The notes: generated by a model from the sequence alone, not told the origin. Positions 50,812 to 59,731 are shown, counted from the first letter of the stretch. The stretch: 64,000 nucleotides of DNA from CALMEC01 sp964434425 (GCA_964434425.1 CAYSVH010000004.1:112888-176887); one strand, 5' to 3'. Translations and numbers: made by a program.

Positions 50812-50846
50812 CGTTCGCACGCGAATCTGTCGTTCGGACGCGAATC
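50812..50846. repeat. Two direct repeats upstream of the iron-box operon
   Basis: CGTTCGCACGCGAATC (50812-50827) and CGTTCGGACGCGAATC (50831-50846) differ at one base and are spaced by 19 bases, about two helical turns. A related GTTCGTCGCGAACG lies 20 bases upstream. Direct repeats at this spacing suggest a second regulator. Confidence 0.6.
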
Positions 50847-50847
50847 A

Positions 50848-50866
50848 CGTGTTAGGGTCCCCTACC
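50848..50866. promoter_or_regulatory. Weak IdeR/DtxR-like box
   Basis: CGTGTTAGGGTCCCCTACC keeps the GTTAGGGT-CCCTA core of the stronger box at 50969 and matches about 11 of 19 positions of the IdeR consensus. It may be an auxiliary site. Confidence 0.35.
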
Positions 50867-50968
50867 GATCCGGGGGTGCGTCTGCCTCCGCCCGTCCGGA
50901 ACGCCGCCACCGCCACTCGCTGCCCGGCGTCCGGGTGATGTCGTAAAACGGCAACGACCGTTACCGAA

Positions 50969-50987
50969 ATAGGTTAGGGTCACCTAA
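50969..50987. promoter_or_regulatory. IdeR/DtxR-type iron box
   Basis: ATAGGTTAGGGTCACCTAA matches 16 of 19 positions of the IdeR/DtxR consensus TTAGGTTAGSCTAACCTAA. It lies 65 bases before the start codon of the secreted-protein operon, where bound Fe-loaded repressor would block transcription, so the operon should be expressed when iron is scarce. Confidence 0.8.
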
Positions 50988-51051
50988 CAATTGGGTCGAG
51001 TGGCGACATCGCCCCTCCCCTTTTCAACTCGGAACGACGGAGGAGCTGGGG

Positions 51052-52842
51052 TTGAGGAAGAACGTTGGTAACAGGAGACGGGTCGGCGCTCTCGCCGTGC
51101 TCGCCGGAACCGGCCTCGCGCTGAGCGCGGGTGTGGCCGTACCGAACACGAACTCCGGCAGTGGCCAGGCGGTCACGCCGCTCAGCGTCGGCGAGAGTGA
51201 CCAGTACCAGGACAGCGCGATCGGGCCGGACGGAAGCGTCTATCACGTCGGGTACGTCGACTCGGCCGCCGTCGTGGACCGGGTGGTCGCACTGACGAAG
51301 ACGAAGGCCGACGGAACGCTGGACACCAGCTTCGGCATCGGTGGCATCGTGACCAAGAACTTCCGTTCCGGACCGTTCCAGGCGGGACCGGTGGGCAACG
51401 CACCGACGGGCACCAGCGAGAGCGGCCGTGCCGTCGTCGTCCAGGAGGACGGCAAGATCATCGTGGTCGCACACGCCGAGACGCCCGCCGACTCCGGCAA
51501 GGACAACCTCAGCGACAACGACATCTACGTCTCGCGGTTCAACCCGGACGGTACGCTCGATACGGCTTACGGGACCAACGGGGTCCTTCGCATCGACCTG
51601 AGCGACGGCATCCGCGCCACGGGAATCCGCGCCGACCAGGCCTACGGTGCTGCGATCCGGCCCGACGGCCGCCTCGTGATCTTCGCCTCCAAGGGCACCG
51701 ACTCGGGTGACCCGACGCGCGCCTTCTCCGACCTCGCCATCATCTCGGTAACGACGGCCGGCGCGCTGGACGCCACCTACGGCGACGCCGGCGTCGCCGT
51801 CGGAGGAGCCCCGGACATCGATGAGAACCCGCGTCACGGCCTGGTGGAGGCCGACGGCAAGCTCATCATCGCCGGATACGGTGGCAACCCGCAGCGGCCG
51901 ATCCTCTTCCGGACGCTGGCCGACGGAACCCCCGACCCGACATTCGGAACCAACGGTTCGGCCAACGTCCCCCTCCCGCCCTCGACCGGGCGCGCCGAGG
52001 CGTACGCGATGGTCCCGCAGGGCGACAAGTACGTGATCGCCGCCTACGGTGCCCGCGCCGAGTCGTCCGGCAACACGGACGCGATCCTCTACCGCATCAA
52101 CCAGAACGGTACGTGGGACACCACGTTCGGACCCGCCGCCCAGGGCGGGCTGGTCTCATTCGACGGTGGTGTCGGCAACGGCGCCGACCGCTTCCGCAAC
52201 GTCGCCGGCCTGCCGGACGGCCGCTTTGTGGCGGTCGGAGCCACCGCCACCCAGGCGGCACCCGAAATCACCTCGGGCCTCATCGCCGTGTTCAAGGCCG
52301 ACGGGACGTTCGACACGTCGGTCGGTGACAACGGCATCATCAAGGTCGACTTCGGCGGTAACGGCGACCACCTCTGGGGTCTCGCGGTCAACGGGCTGAA
52401 GGTCACCGCAAGCGGCCTTCTGGGCGGGGGCGCGGTGCCCAAGCGCAACGATGCCGCCCTCGCATGGCTGGACCTGACGCCCAAGGCCGACCCGCCGGCA
52501 CCGCCCGCACCACCCGCCGAGCAGCCCCCGGCCCCGAAGCCAGCCGCACCGAAGGCCAGGACGGCCGGCAAGGTGGCGGTCTCCTGCCAGCGCATCGGCG
52601 CCAAGAAGACGATCGTCCGCTGCACGGTCACCCAGGCCAACGTCGGCAAGGGTCGGGCGCGCGTCATCGTCGCCCGTAACGGATACAAGACGCTGTCGCA
52701 GTTCGCACCGGTCTCGGCGAAGGGCAAGAGCATCGTCACGTTCCGCGCCGTGCGTCGCCCGGGTTCGTACACCGTGGCGCTCCGGCTTCCGACGCCCCAC
52801 GGCAACATCCAGGCCGTCTCGCGGAAGGTCACCGTGCGATGA
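51052..52842 (+). CDS. Secreted delta-60-repeat protein, iron-box regulated
   Basis: 596 residues from TTG 51052 behind GGAGGA. A signal peptide covers about 1-31 (VGALAVLAGTGLALSAGVA). At least six beta-propeller-type repeats follow, each with a D-G-T-x-D-x-x-F/Y-G-x-x-G signature (DGTLDTSFGIGG, DGTLDTAYGTNG, AGALDATYGDAG, DGTPDPTFGTNG, NGTWDTTFG, DGTFDTSVGDNG). A Pro-rich linker (PPAPPAPPAEQPPAPKP) leads to a basic C-terminal domain of about 95 residues with two Cys. No membrane anchor or LPXTG is present, so it is free or wall-bound. The IdeR-type box upstream suggests a role in iron or haem acquisition (inference). Coupled by ATGA to the next gene. Confidence 0.8.
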   Translation: MRKNVGNRRRVGALAVLAGTGLALSAGVAVPNTNSGSGQAVTPLSVGESDQYQDSAIGPDGSVYHVGYVDSAAVVDRVVALTKTKADGTLDTSFGIGGIVTKNFRSGPFQAGPVGNAPTGTSESGRAVVVQEDGKIIVVAHAETPADSGKDNLSDNDIYVSRFNPDGTLDTAYGTNGVLRIDLSDGIRATGIRADQAYGAAIRPDGRLVIFASKGTDSGDPTRAFSDLAIISVTTAGALDATYGDAGVAVGGAPDIDENPRHGLVEADGKLIIAGYGGNPQRPILFRTLADGTPDPTFGTNGSANVPLPPSTGRAEAYAMVPQGDKYVIAAYGARAESSGNTDAILYRINQNGTWDTTFGPAAQGGLVSFDGGVGNGADRFRNVAGLPDGRFVAVGATATQAAPEITSGLIAVFKADGTFDTSVGDNGIIKVDFGGNGDHLWGLAVNGLKVTASGLLGGGAVPKRNDAALAWLDLTPKADPPAPPAPPAEQPPAPKPAAPKARTAGKVAVSCQRIGAKKTIVRCTVTQANVGKGRARVIVARNGYKTLSQFAPVSAKGKSIVTFRAVRRPGSYTVALRLPTPHGNIQAVSRKVTVR

Positions 52843-54395
52843 CCGGTCGACCCACTCTCGTGTGCCGTCCCCCGAGGCGGCACGCGAGGAGGGTCATCAC
52901 CGCCATCGCGGCGGTGACGGCCTTCCTCGCGGGGCAGGGTGTCGCCACCGCCGACATCCAGGTCAACGATCCCAGCAACCCCGGGGTTTCGGTGACGTTC
53001 GTCGGGATCCACTCGATGGAGTTCGTACCCGGACAGGTCCTGGAGCTACGCGGTTCGGGGTTCTTCCCGATCAACCCCGGCACCGGGAATCCGCTCGTCG
53101 CGATCAAGCCATACGACGTCGACCGCGCGGAATGGGGCCACGGCGGTGACGATGCCAGGACGCCCGACGCGATCTCCAATCACGAGGCGCTCATCTGGTT
53201 CGAAGTCCATCGGAACACCGGTCAGTGGTCGGGTCACGTCGTCGTTCCGTCGGACATCACTCCCGAGGGGCCGCTCATGGGTCCTGACGCCGGCACGCAC
53301 TGGCTGAGGATCCTCTCCGGTGCGTTCGCAACCGACAGCCCGTTCCCGAACTCGGGGAGCGTCACGGTTCCGATCACCTACAAGATCCCGTTCACGATCC
53401 GTGAGGACCTGAAACTCGGCCTCACCGGCCCGTCCGGCTTCCAGACGGGTACGAGGTTCCGTGCGGGAGCACAGCTCACACCGCAGTCCACCGTGCTGCC
53501 GCCGAACTCCGCGGTGACCGCGACGCTGAACGGCACACCCATCACGGTGACCGTCGCCGGCCAGGCTCCCGGGACCCCGCTCGTAACCGATGCAGCCGGT
53601 GCCCTCCCGGCGACCGCACGCGTCAACCTGCCGGTCGGCGTGGCACCGGGCACGTACACGGTGGCCGTGACCGCGGGAGGGGAATCCGTCCAGAGGACGA
53701 TCATCGTCACCCCACCGCCGACGGTCACGCTGACCACCCCGACCGCCCACCCCGGTGGATCCTTCTCGTTCCAGGGGCAGAGCTACATCGGTGTCGGGGG
53801 AACGGGTCAGAAGGTGGCGATCGTCGTCAACGAGCAGGTGCTCGGCTGCGTCCAGGCAGCTCCCAATGGCAGCTTCACCGGATCCGCGACCCTGCCGCCC
53901 ACCACCGCGCTCGGCACCGTGAGCGTTCGGTTCAACGCCGGGACGTCCTGCGTGCAGGGCGGGCCGGTGAACGATCTGCCCGGCTTCAGCTTCCCCACCA
54001 CGCTGACCGTCACCGATCCACCACCGCCGCCTGCCGATCCGCCACCCCCGCCGCCTCCGCCGGCCAAGAAGCCGCCGGTGAAGGCACCCAACCTGACGCG
54101 GGCGAGGCTGAACGCGAAGACGAACCGGCTCACGCTCACGCTGGCCGGACGTACGGCGCCAAAGACGCTGGTCCTTGTCCGGACGACCACACGGGTCCGC
54201 GTCACACCCAAGGGCAAGCCGCGGGTCGTCGTGCTGGCGACCGTCCGGTCGAACCGTGTGGGTGCGGTCCAGATGACGCTCACCAAGGATGGCAAGGCGC
54301 TGATGAAGCGCTTCAAGCGCATCAAGGTGACCGTGAGGATCACCGCGCCCGGTCGCGTGATGACCAACCGGCAGATCCTTCTGACACGCCCGTAG
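52839..54395 (+). CDS. Secreted multi-domain protein with Ig-like and Pro-rich parts
   Basis: 518 residues. A long N-region and hydrophobic stretch (VITAIAAVTAFLAGQGVATA) form the signal peptide, about residues 20-40. The next 150 residues (DIQVNDPSNPGVSVTFVGIH through TIREDLKLGLTG) are unrecognised. Two or three Ig-like beta domains follow, with GVAPGTYTVAVTAGGESVQRTI and SFQGQSYIGVGGTGQKV, then a Pro-rich linker (PPPPPADPP...), and a basic Thr/Lys/Arg-rich C-terminal domain. Linker and basic tail resemble those of the preceding protein, so the two probably sit in the same envelope layer. Coupled to it and under the same iron box. A strong hairpin ends the operon. Confidence 0.75.
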   Translation: MTGRPTLVCRPPRRHARRVITAIAAVTAFLAGQGVATADIQVNDPSNPGVSVTFVGIHSMEFVPGQVLELRGSGFFPINPGTGNPLVAIKPYDVDRAEWGHGGDDARTPDAISNHEALIWFEVHRNTGQWSGHVVVPSDITPEGPLMGPDAGTHWLRILSGAFATDSPFPNSGSVTVPITYKIPFTIREDLKLGLTGPSGFQTGTRFRAGAQLTPQSTVLPPNSAVTATLNGTPITVTVAGQAPGTPLVTDAAGALPATARVNLPVGVAPGTYTVAVTAGGESVQRTIIVTPPPTVTLTTPTAHPGGSFSFQGQSYIGVGGTGQKVAIVVNEQVLGCVQAAPNGSFTGSATLPPTTALGTVSVRFNAGTSCVQGGPVNDLPGFSFPTTLTVTDPPPPPADPPPPPPPPAKKPPVKAPNLTRARLNAKTNRLTLTLAGRTAPKTLVLVRTTTRVRVTPKGKPRVVVLATVRSNRVGAVQMTLTKDGKALMKRFKRIKVTVRITAPGRVMTNRQILLTRP

Positions 54396-54404
54396 GTCCG
54401 GTCA

Positions 54405-54445
54405 TCACCTGTCCACGTGTCCGTCGTGGACACGTGGACAGGTGA
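54405..54445 (+). terminator. 41-base hairpin ending the iron-box operon
   Basis: TCACCTGTCCACGTGTCC pairs perfectly over 18 bases with GGACACGTGGACAGGTGA around the loop GTCGT. It starts nine bases after the operon's last stop. Confidence 0.85.
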
Positions 54446-54788
54446 CGGCGCCCCGTCGCAGCGACGGTCCGGACGATGGGAGAGGGCGTCTTCGCACGCC
54501 GGGCGGCCCGTCGAGCCGCGTACTGCGTGTGCGCACCGCTCCTGCGGTTCGGCCACAACGGGAGCCACGGACTCCCCAAGAGCGTCCGGACACCTGTCAT
54601 CGCGCGTCGATCCCCATGCGGGTGCCCCCGACATGACACGGCACCCGTGACCGACGCCGGCGGGCGGGATCGTCCCGTGTATCGTCCGGACGCGTTCGCG
54701 GCCGGCCCCTCCACGCGTCGAGAGCCGTGCACGACCCAATCGAAAACGGTGAGCCGGGAAGTCTGGTCGGCGAAGAAGGTGTTCACCG
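54446..54788 (+). promoter_or_regulatory. nhaA leader with structured, riboswitch-like 3' end
   Basis: About 340 bases without a gene. Its 3' end can fold as CGGTGA (54747-54752) with TCACCG (54783-54788) closing directly before the nhaA ATG, with an inner GCCG (54753-54756)/CGGC (54768-54771) stem and the AAGGTG Shine-Dalgarno inside the outer loop. Upstream arms ACGCG/CGCGT and GTCG/CGAC may add two hairpins. This layout suits translational control by ion or pH. Whether it belongs to a known nhaA-associated RNA class cannot be decided by eye. Confidence 0.5.
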
Positions 54789-56060
54789 ATGCCTCGACCA
54801 TATGACGATCGCCCGCGCATCTTCTCGCCGTCCCGATGGACCCACGGCCGGACGTTCCGCGAGATCCTCCGCATGGAGACGACGGGCGGCCTCCTGGTTC
54901 TCATCGCCGCGACGATCGCGCTCGTCTGGGCCAACCTCCCGTGGAGCGATGTCTACGAGAGCGTCCGTACAACACGGGTGGGGCCGGACTCCCTCAACCT
55001 CGGTCCGCTGGAGTTCCACCTCGGGCTGACGGTGGCACAGTGGTCGGCGGACCTCTTGCTCGCGGTCTTCTTCTTCGTCGCCGGCATCGAGGTGAAGCGG
55101 GAGTTCACCCAGGGAGACCTGCGCGATCCACGCCGCGCGGTCGTTCCGATCGCGGCCACGATCGGGGGGGTGGTCCTCCCCGCCCTGCTCTACCTCACGA
55201 TCACCGCCGGTGATACGACGGCCAGGAGCGGATGGGCGATTCCCACGGCGACCGACATCGCGTTCGCCCTGGCAGTTCTCGCCGTGGTGGGATCGCACCT
55301 GCCCTCGTCGCTCCGCGCCTTCCTCCTCACGCTCGCGGTCATCGATGACCTCATCGCGATCACGATCATCGCCATCTTCTTCAGTTCGGACATCGGCCTT
55401 GCATGGCTTGGTGCCGCGCTGGTCCCCATCGCCCTGTTCTCCGTCGTGGCACGCGGCCGGCGGCGCTGGTGGTGGCTGCTCCCGGTGCTCGGGATCGTTG
55501 CATGGCTCTTCGTCCACGAGGCGGGCGTCCACGCGACGGTCGCCGGAGTCCTGCTGGGGCTGACCCTGCCGGGCTCACGACGCAGGATCGACGGCGTACG
55601 CGAAGAGACGTCGGTGGGTGAGGTCATCGGGCATACGGTGCAGCCGTTCTCGGCGGGCATCGCGGTTCCGGTCTTCGCCGTCTTCGCGGCGGGTGTGACC
55701 GTGACCGGCGGAGGTCTCGGATCGGCGGCCGGCGACGCCGTGGTTCTGGGTCTCGTGCTCGCACTGGTATTGGGCAAGAGCATCGGCATCGCCGGTGGCG
55801 CATGGCTGGCGGCACGGTTCACGCGTGCGAGGCTCGACGAGCGTCTGTCATGGACGGACGTGATCGGCGTGGCGTTCGTGGCGGGCGTGGGATTCACCGT
55901 GTCGCTGCTCATCTCCGAGCTCGCCTTCGGCACGGGGACCGACCGCACGAACCACGCACGCATCGGCGTCCTGGCCGGATCGCTCATCGCCGCGACGATC
56001 GGTGCGCTCATCCTTCGCCGGCGCGACCGGCACTATCGCGCGACCTCCACGCGCACCTGA
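54789..56060 (+). CDS. nhaA: Na+/H+ antiporter NhaA
   Basis: 423 residues with about eleven hydrophobic helices. VFFFVAGIEVKREF (helix II region), IPTATDIAFALAVLAVVG (unwound helix IV), TLAVIDDLIAITIIAIFF with the adjacent Asp pair that binds Na+/H+, and FVAGVGFTVSLLISELAF are signature NhaA blocks. It exports Na+ or Li+ in exchange for protons, protecting from salt and alkaline pH. Preceded by a structured leader that appears to enclose the Shine-Dalgarno. Monocistronic. Confidence 0.96.
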   Translation: MPRPYDDRPRIFSPSRWTHGRTFREILRMETTGGLLVLIAATIALVWANLPWSDVYESVRTTRVGPDSLNLGPLEFHLGLTVAQWSADLLLAVFFFVAGIEVKREFTQGDLRDPRRAVVPIAATIGGVVLPALLYLTITAGDTTARSGWAIPTATDIAFALAVLAVVGSHLPSSLRAFLLTLAVIDDLIAITIIAIFFSSDIGLAWLGAALVPIALFSVVARGRRRWWWLLPVLGIVAWLFVHEAGVHATVAGVLLGLTLPGSRRRIDGVREETSVGEVIGHTVQPFSAGIAVPVFAVFAAGVTVTGGGLGSAAGDAVVLGLVLALVLGKSIGIAGGAWLAARFTRARLDERLSWTDVIGVAFVAGVGFTVSLLISELAFGTGTDRTNHARIGVLAGSLIAATIGALILRRRDRHYRATSTRT

Positions 56061-56139
56061 GGCCGGACAGGCCGGCCGGGCGTCTCACATCCACCCCGTC
56101 GACGACGCGTTGCGACGCCGGCCCGTGCTGCCACCCCTT

Positions 56140-57795
56140 CTAGCGCTTCACCTCGATGCCCGCCGCCACCCGATCGAACGTGTCGGGGGTGACGCCCTCG
56201 TCACGCAGCTCCGTCTTTCGGACCCGCGCCGTCGGCGTGACGGGCAGCGCGCCCATGAAGCGGATGTAGCGCGGAACCATGAAGTACGGCATGCGCTCGG
56301 CCATCCAACGGGTGAACTCCTCGAGGTCGGGAACTTCGCCCTTCGCCTCGCAGACGATGAGGATCTCGTCCTCCGACGATGCGCCCTCATCGGCCTTCAC
56401 GCCGATGGCGGCCGCACGCGCGACGGAGGGATGGTCCTCCACCTGGCGCTCCACCTCCATCGATGAGACGTTCTCGCCGCGCCGGCGGATGTAGTCCTTG
56501 ACGCGGTCCATGAAGTAGACGTAGCCGTCCTCGTCCATGCGACCGAGATCCCCCGTGTGCAGCTTCAGGTTGCGGAAGTCATCGGCGGTCTTGTCCGTCA
56601 TCCCGTAGTAGGCACGCATGATGATGTTGGGGATCCGCTGGTCGACGACGATCTCGCCCGGGGTGCCGGGCGGCAGCGGCCAGTCGGTGCCCGGCTCGAC
56701 GATGCTGACGACGTACCCCGGATTGGCCACTCCGCACGAGCCCTTCCGCACGGGCTTCGTGGGGTCCATCATGGTCGCCACGCCCGTTTCGGTGAGCCCG
56801 TAGCCCTCCGCCAGACGGACGCCGAAGCGCTCCTCGAAGGCGTCGTAGATGTCCGCCGGCGCCGGCGCGGCCGAGATCGTGTGCACGCGATGCGCGCGAT
56901 CCCGCTCGGACGGCGGCTGATTCCACAGGAAGTAGAGCATCGCCCCGATGCCGTTGAAGATCGTGGCCCCGGCGTCGATCACCTGATCCCAGAACCGCGT
57001 GCCGGAGAACCGCTCGGTGATGGCCACCCGTGCACCGGCGACGAGCGCCGGATAGACCGACAGCACCTGAGCGTTCGAGTGGAAGAGCGGCAGGCAGGTG
57101 AAGAAGACCTCGTCCTTCAGGTCCTCCAGCGCCACCCCCTGGCGCACGCGCATGGCCTCCAGCGCGCTTCGGGCCGAGAAGTAGTCGGCGGCGTTCTGCT
57201 TGATGACGCCCTTCGACCGGCCCGTGGTGCCCGAGGTGAACATGATGCGCGCGTCGTCGGTCGAGGTGAGCTCGACGTCCGGGGCCACCGGCGCGTGCTG
57301 CAGCAGGTCCGCGTACGGTGTCCACGGAACGGACGGATCGGGTCCCTCCGCGGCCCCGGATGGGACCACGATCACGCGTTCCAGGAGCGGGAGCTCGTCC
57401 TTGACCAGATCGAGGCGGTCCAGGAACTGGTCGCTGATGACGAGGATCCGGGCCTCGACCAGCGTGATCGTCCAGGTGAGGAAGTCGCCCTTGTAGGCCG
57501 TGTTGATGGGACTCATCACCCCGCCCGCGCGGAGGATCCCGAACCAGATCGGGACGTACTCGGGACAGTTGGGCAGCATGACGCTGACGGAGTCACCCTT
57601 CGCGACCCCGAGATCGGCGAGCCCACCGGCGATGCGATCCACATGATTGTCGATCTGACTATATGTGACCCACTCGCCGTCGCCGTAGCGCAGGAACTCC
57701 CGGTCCGGGTGTTCCTGCGCCCGGCGGCGGAGGATGTGGCTGAGGATCCATTCGCGCGGATTCTCGTGCAGGTACCAGTCGCTCCACTCACCCAT
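56140..57795 (-). CDS. AMP-forming acyl-CoA ligase, CaiC-like
   Basis: 551 residues of the ANL superfamily. MFTSGTTGRSKGVIKQ is the phosphate-binding motif; EGYGLTETGVATMM, a YFMDRVKDYIRRRGENVSSMEVE hinge region and the near-terminal VRKTELRDEG with the Lys complete it. The overall pattern resembles crotonobetaine/carnitine-CoA ligase CaiC and other medium acid ligases. It probably activates the carboxylic acid consumed by this operon (with the BadI-like hydrolase and nitroreductase-like protein encoded upstream). ATG 57795 lies three bases after the crotonase stop. The acid is unknown. Confidence 0.9.
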   Translation of the reverse strand: MGEWSDWYLHENPREWILSHILRRRAQEHPDREFLRYGDGEWVTYSQIDNHVDRIAGGLADLGVAKGDSVSVMLPNCPEYVPIWFGILRAGGVMSPINTAYKGDFLTWTITLVEARILVISDQFLDRLDLVKDELPLLERVIVVPSGAAEGPDPSVPWTPYADLLQHAPVAPDVELTSTDDARIMFTSGTTGRSKGVIKQNAADYFSARSALEAMRVRQGVALEDLKDEVFFTCLPLFHSNAQVLSVYPALVAGARVAITERFSGTRFWDQVIDAGATIFNGIGAMLYFLWNQPPSERDRAHRVHTISAAPAPADIYDAFEERFGVRLAEGYGLTETGVATMMDPTKPVRKGSCGVANPGYVVSIVEPGTDWPLPPGTPGEIVVDQRIPNIIMRAYYGMTDKTADDFRNLKLHTGDLGRMDEDGYVYFMDRVKDYIRRRGENVSSMEVERQVEDHPSVARAAAIGVKADEGASSEDEILIVCEAKGEVPDLEEFTRWMAERMPYFMVPRYIRFMGALPVTPTARVRKTELRDEGVTPDTFDRVAAGIEVKR

Positions 57796-57797
57796 CG

Positions 57798-58616
57798 CTA
57801 CTCCTTTCCGGATTCCGGCTCGGGCCCCTCACCGCCGCGGAACCGCCGCCAGTCGGGGGAGCGCTTCTCCTGGAACGCGGCGATGCCGTACGCCGGCTCC
57901 TCACCGTAGACGTGGTTCAGCGACATCAGCTCGTAGCCGTGCTGCATCGACGAGTACACGCTGTCCGACGCCGCGTTCAGCGCGATCTTCGCCAGACGGA
58001 GTCCCTGCGGTGAACGCTGGAGGATCTGATCGCACCAGCGATCGACCTCGGCATCCAGCTCGTCGTCCGGGACCACGGCGTTGACGAGCCCCATCCGCAG
58101 CGCCTCGTACGCGTCGTACTGACGCGTGAGGAAGAGGATCTCGCGCGCCTTCTTCTCTCCGACGACGAACGGCATGTACTGGCATCCCCACCACAGCGGC
58201 GCGGTACCGATCTTGGGGCCCGCCTGGCCGAAGCGCCCCGACTCGCCGGAGATCGACAGGTCGCTGACCATGTTGAGTTCGTTGCCACCCCCGATGCAGT
58301 AGCCGCGGATGCGGGCGATGATCGGCTTGCCGTTGTTGCGCATCGCGGCGCCGAGACGATCCGCGATGCGGTTGCCCCGCCGCTTCTCGACGATGTCCGC
58401 CGACGGGTCCTGCACGTCACCGCCGACGCAGAACGCCCGGTCCCCCACACCGGTGAGGACGATGACGCCGACCGTCGGGTCGTCCGCCGCGTCCTCGAAC
58501 GCCTCGGCGAGTTCACGGAACGTGATGCCCCGGAACGCGTTCAGCCGGTCGGGGCGGTTGATCGCGATCGTCAACCTCCCCCCGGACTGATCGACCAATA
58601 GGTCGGTGTAGGTCAT
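57798..58616 (-). CDS. Crotonase-fold enzyme, BadI/MenB-like
   Basis: 272 residues. INRPDRLNAFRGITFRELAEAF, VIVLTGVGDRAFCVGGDVQ, IARIRGYCIGGGNELNMVSDL and FGQAGPKIG, then VGEKKAREILFLTRQYDAYEALRMGLVNAVVP follow BadI (2-ketocyclohexanecarboxyl-CoA hydrolase) and MenB closely. BadI opens a six-membered beta-keto ring in anaerobic-type benzoate and cyclohexanoate breakdown. Ring-opening in a related pathway is a plausible role here, but simple enoyl-CoA hydration cannot be excluded. The gene lies between the nitroreductase and ligase genes with gaps of two bases. Confidence 0.82.
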   Translation of the reverse strand: MTYTDLLVDQSGGRLTIAINRPDRLNAFRGITFRELAEAFEDAADDPTVGVIVLTGVGDRAFCVGGDVQDPSADIVEKRRGNRIADRLGAAMRNNGKPIIARIRGYCIGGGNELNMVSDLSISGESGRFGQAGPKIGTAPLWWGCQYMPFVVGEKKAREILFLTRQYDAYEALRMGLVNAVVPDDELDAEVDRWCDQILQRSPQGLRLAKIALNAASDSVYSSMQHGYELMSLNHVYGEEPAYGIAAFQEKRSPDWRRFRGGEGPEPESGKE

Positions 58617-58618
58617 CT

Positions 58619-59641
58619 CTACTCCGACGGCAGGTACTTGCTGGTGTCCAGGCCGTGCTCGGTGAGGAGCTTCTGGAACGTCTCACGCATCTCCTCCGGG
58701 TACTCCGGAAGATCCTCGTTGTCGAGAAGCCACTGGGCGCGTTCTCTGATGGCCGGGCCGAAGTCCCAATCATCGTCGTTGATGAGCCGCTGGATCTCGC
58801 GGGCCGGGAAGTGGAGGAAGCCCTCGTCGCGACCGAACTCCCTCGCGAGGGCGTCGACCTCCTCGATACGACCCGGAAGCGGCGCCTGTGGCTGGATGAG
58901 ACCCTTCTCCTTCAGGAGTTCGACCGTCCCGGGATCGGACTGGAAGGGGTTGCCGAACTCGTTCTCATGGAAGAGCTTCTCCATCTTGAGGCGCGGCCGC
59001 TGGCCGCCGGCCTTGACGTCCTCCTTGGGGTAACCGATCACATGCCCCCAGGTGAAACGGTAGTGCGGGGGGAGCCCCAGTACCTTCTCGACGCCGCCGG
59101 GCTTGCGGCCGAAGGCGACGAGGATGCTGCCGACGTCGAGTCCGAACCCGGCGGTGATCGCGTTGGCCACCGCCTGCCCCGTCTCGAAACGGAGAAGGAT
59201 CTCCGTGCGCTCGACCGGGAAGCTCATGAGCCGCGGCACCGTCTGGGTCATCGAGAAGTCGTAGTTCCAGCCGTGATACTTCGTGGTCGCCCCGACCAGC
59301 GACAGACTGCCGATGCCGTCGATCGCGCGTCCGTACCAGGCGTTCAGGTTGGTGAGCCAGAGAATGAGATGGGACGACTGGTTCATCAGCTGGACGTTGA
59401 ACCCGGAGACGCACTCCTCGAGGTCCTCCCAGAGCTCGCACGTCTCCTTGTCGATGACGACGGCCTCGGTGCAGTTGATGTTGCCCTGGCACGACGAGAA
59501 CCGGGCCGCCTGGAGCATGGTCTCGATCTTCCAGCGTTCGACCTTGCGCTCGGGGTCGAAGTACCGGATGCTGCGACGGTTTCCGAGCGTCTGGAGGACC
59601 GGGAGATCGGGGACTGACGATGCATCGGGCACGCTGGACAT
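58619..59641 (-). CDS. Nitroreductase-family flavoprotein
   Basis: 340 residues, longer than the usual 200-220. The N-terminal NRRSIRYFDPERKVERWKIETMLQAARFSSCQGN is the standard FMN-binding start, and VANAITAGFGLDVGSILVAFGRKPGG the C-terminal flavin segment. About 100 extra residues follow, with an acidic helical tail. FMN enzymes of this fold reduce nitro groups, enones or quinones; here, as first gene of an operon with a BadI-like hydrolase and a CoA ligase, a ring or enoyl reduction is more likely than nitro reduction (inference). AAAGGGG precedes the ATG; promoter at 59704-59731. Confidence 0.82.
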   Translation of the reverse strand: MSSVPDASSVPDLPVLQTLGNRRSIRYFDPERKVERWKIETMLQAARFSSCQGNINCTEAVVIDKETCELWEDLEECVSGFNVQLMNQSSHLILWLTNLNAWYGRAIDGIGSLSLVGATTKYHGWNYDFSMTQTVPRLMSFPVERTEILLRFETGQAVANAITAGFGLDVGSILVAFGRKPGGVEKVLGLPPHYRFTWGHVIGYPKEDVKAGGQRPRLKMEKLFHENEFGNPFQSDPGTVELLKEKGLIQPQAPLPGRIEEVDALAREFGRDEGFLHFPAREIQRLINDDDWDFGPAIRERAQWLLDNEDLPEYPEEMRETFQKLLTEHGLDTSKYLPSE

Positions 59642-59703
59642 GAGAAGCCCCTTTCGTGTGTGCGGTCGGACGACGATGGTCGGCGCCCGATGTTTACGGT
59701 GTA

Positions 59704-59731
59704 ATCATAGGCATCGCAACTCCCATTGCAA
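59704..59731 (-). promoter_or_regulatory. Promoter of the nitroreductase operon
   Basis: On the minus strand TTGCAA (59726-59731) and TATGAT (59704-59709) are -35 and -10 spaced by 16 bases. A dyad GCAAC-N4-TTGC-like (GCAACTCCCATTGC on the plus strand) fills the spacer and could be an operator. Confidence 0.65.

Noticed and set aside
54747..54788. Cobalamin riboswitch before nhaA
   Set aside because: A GCCGGGAAGTC-like segment is reminiscent of its 3' part, but the B12-box and the long upstream core are missing.
54783..55532. Minus-strand frame opposite nhaA, rich in Asp, Arg and Glu
   Set aside because: Charge-rich low-complexity product is a shadow of a hydrophobic membrane protein read on the other strand.
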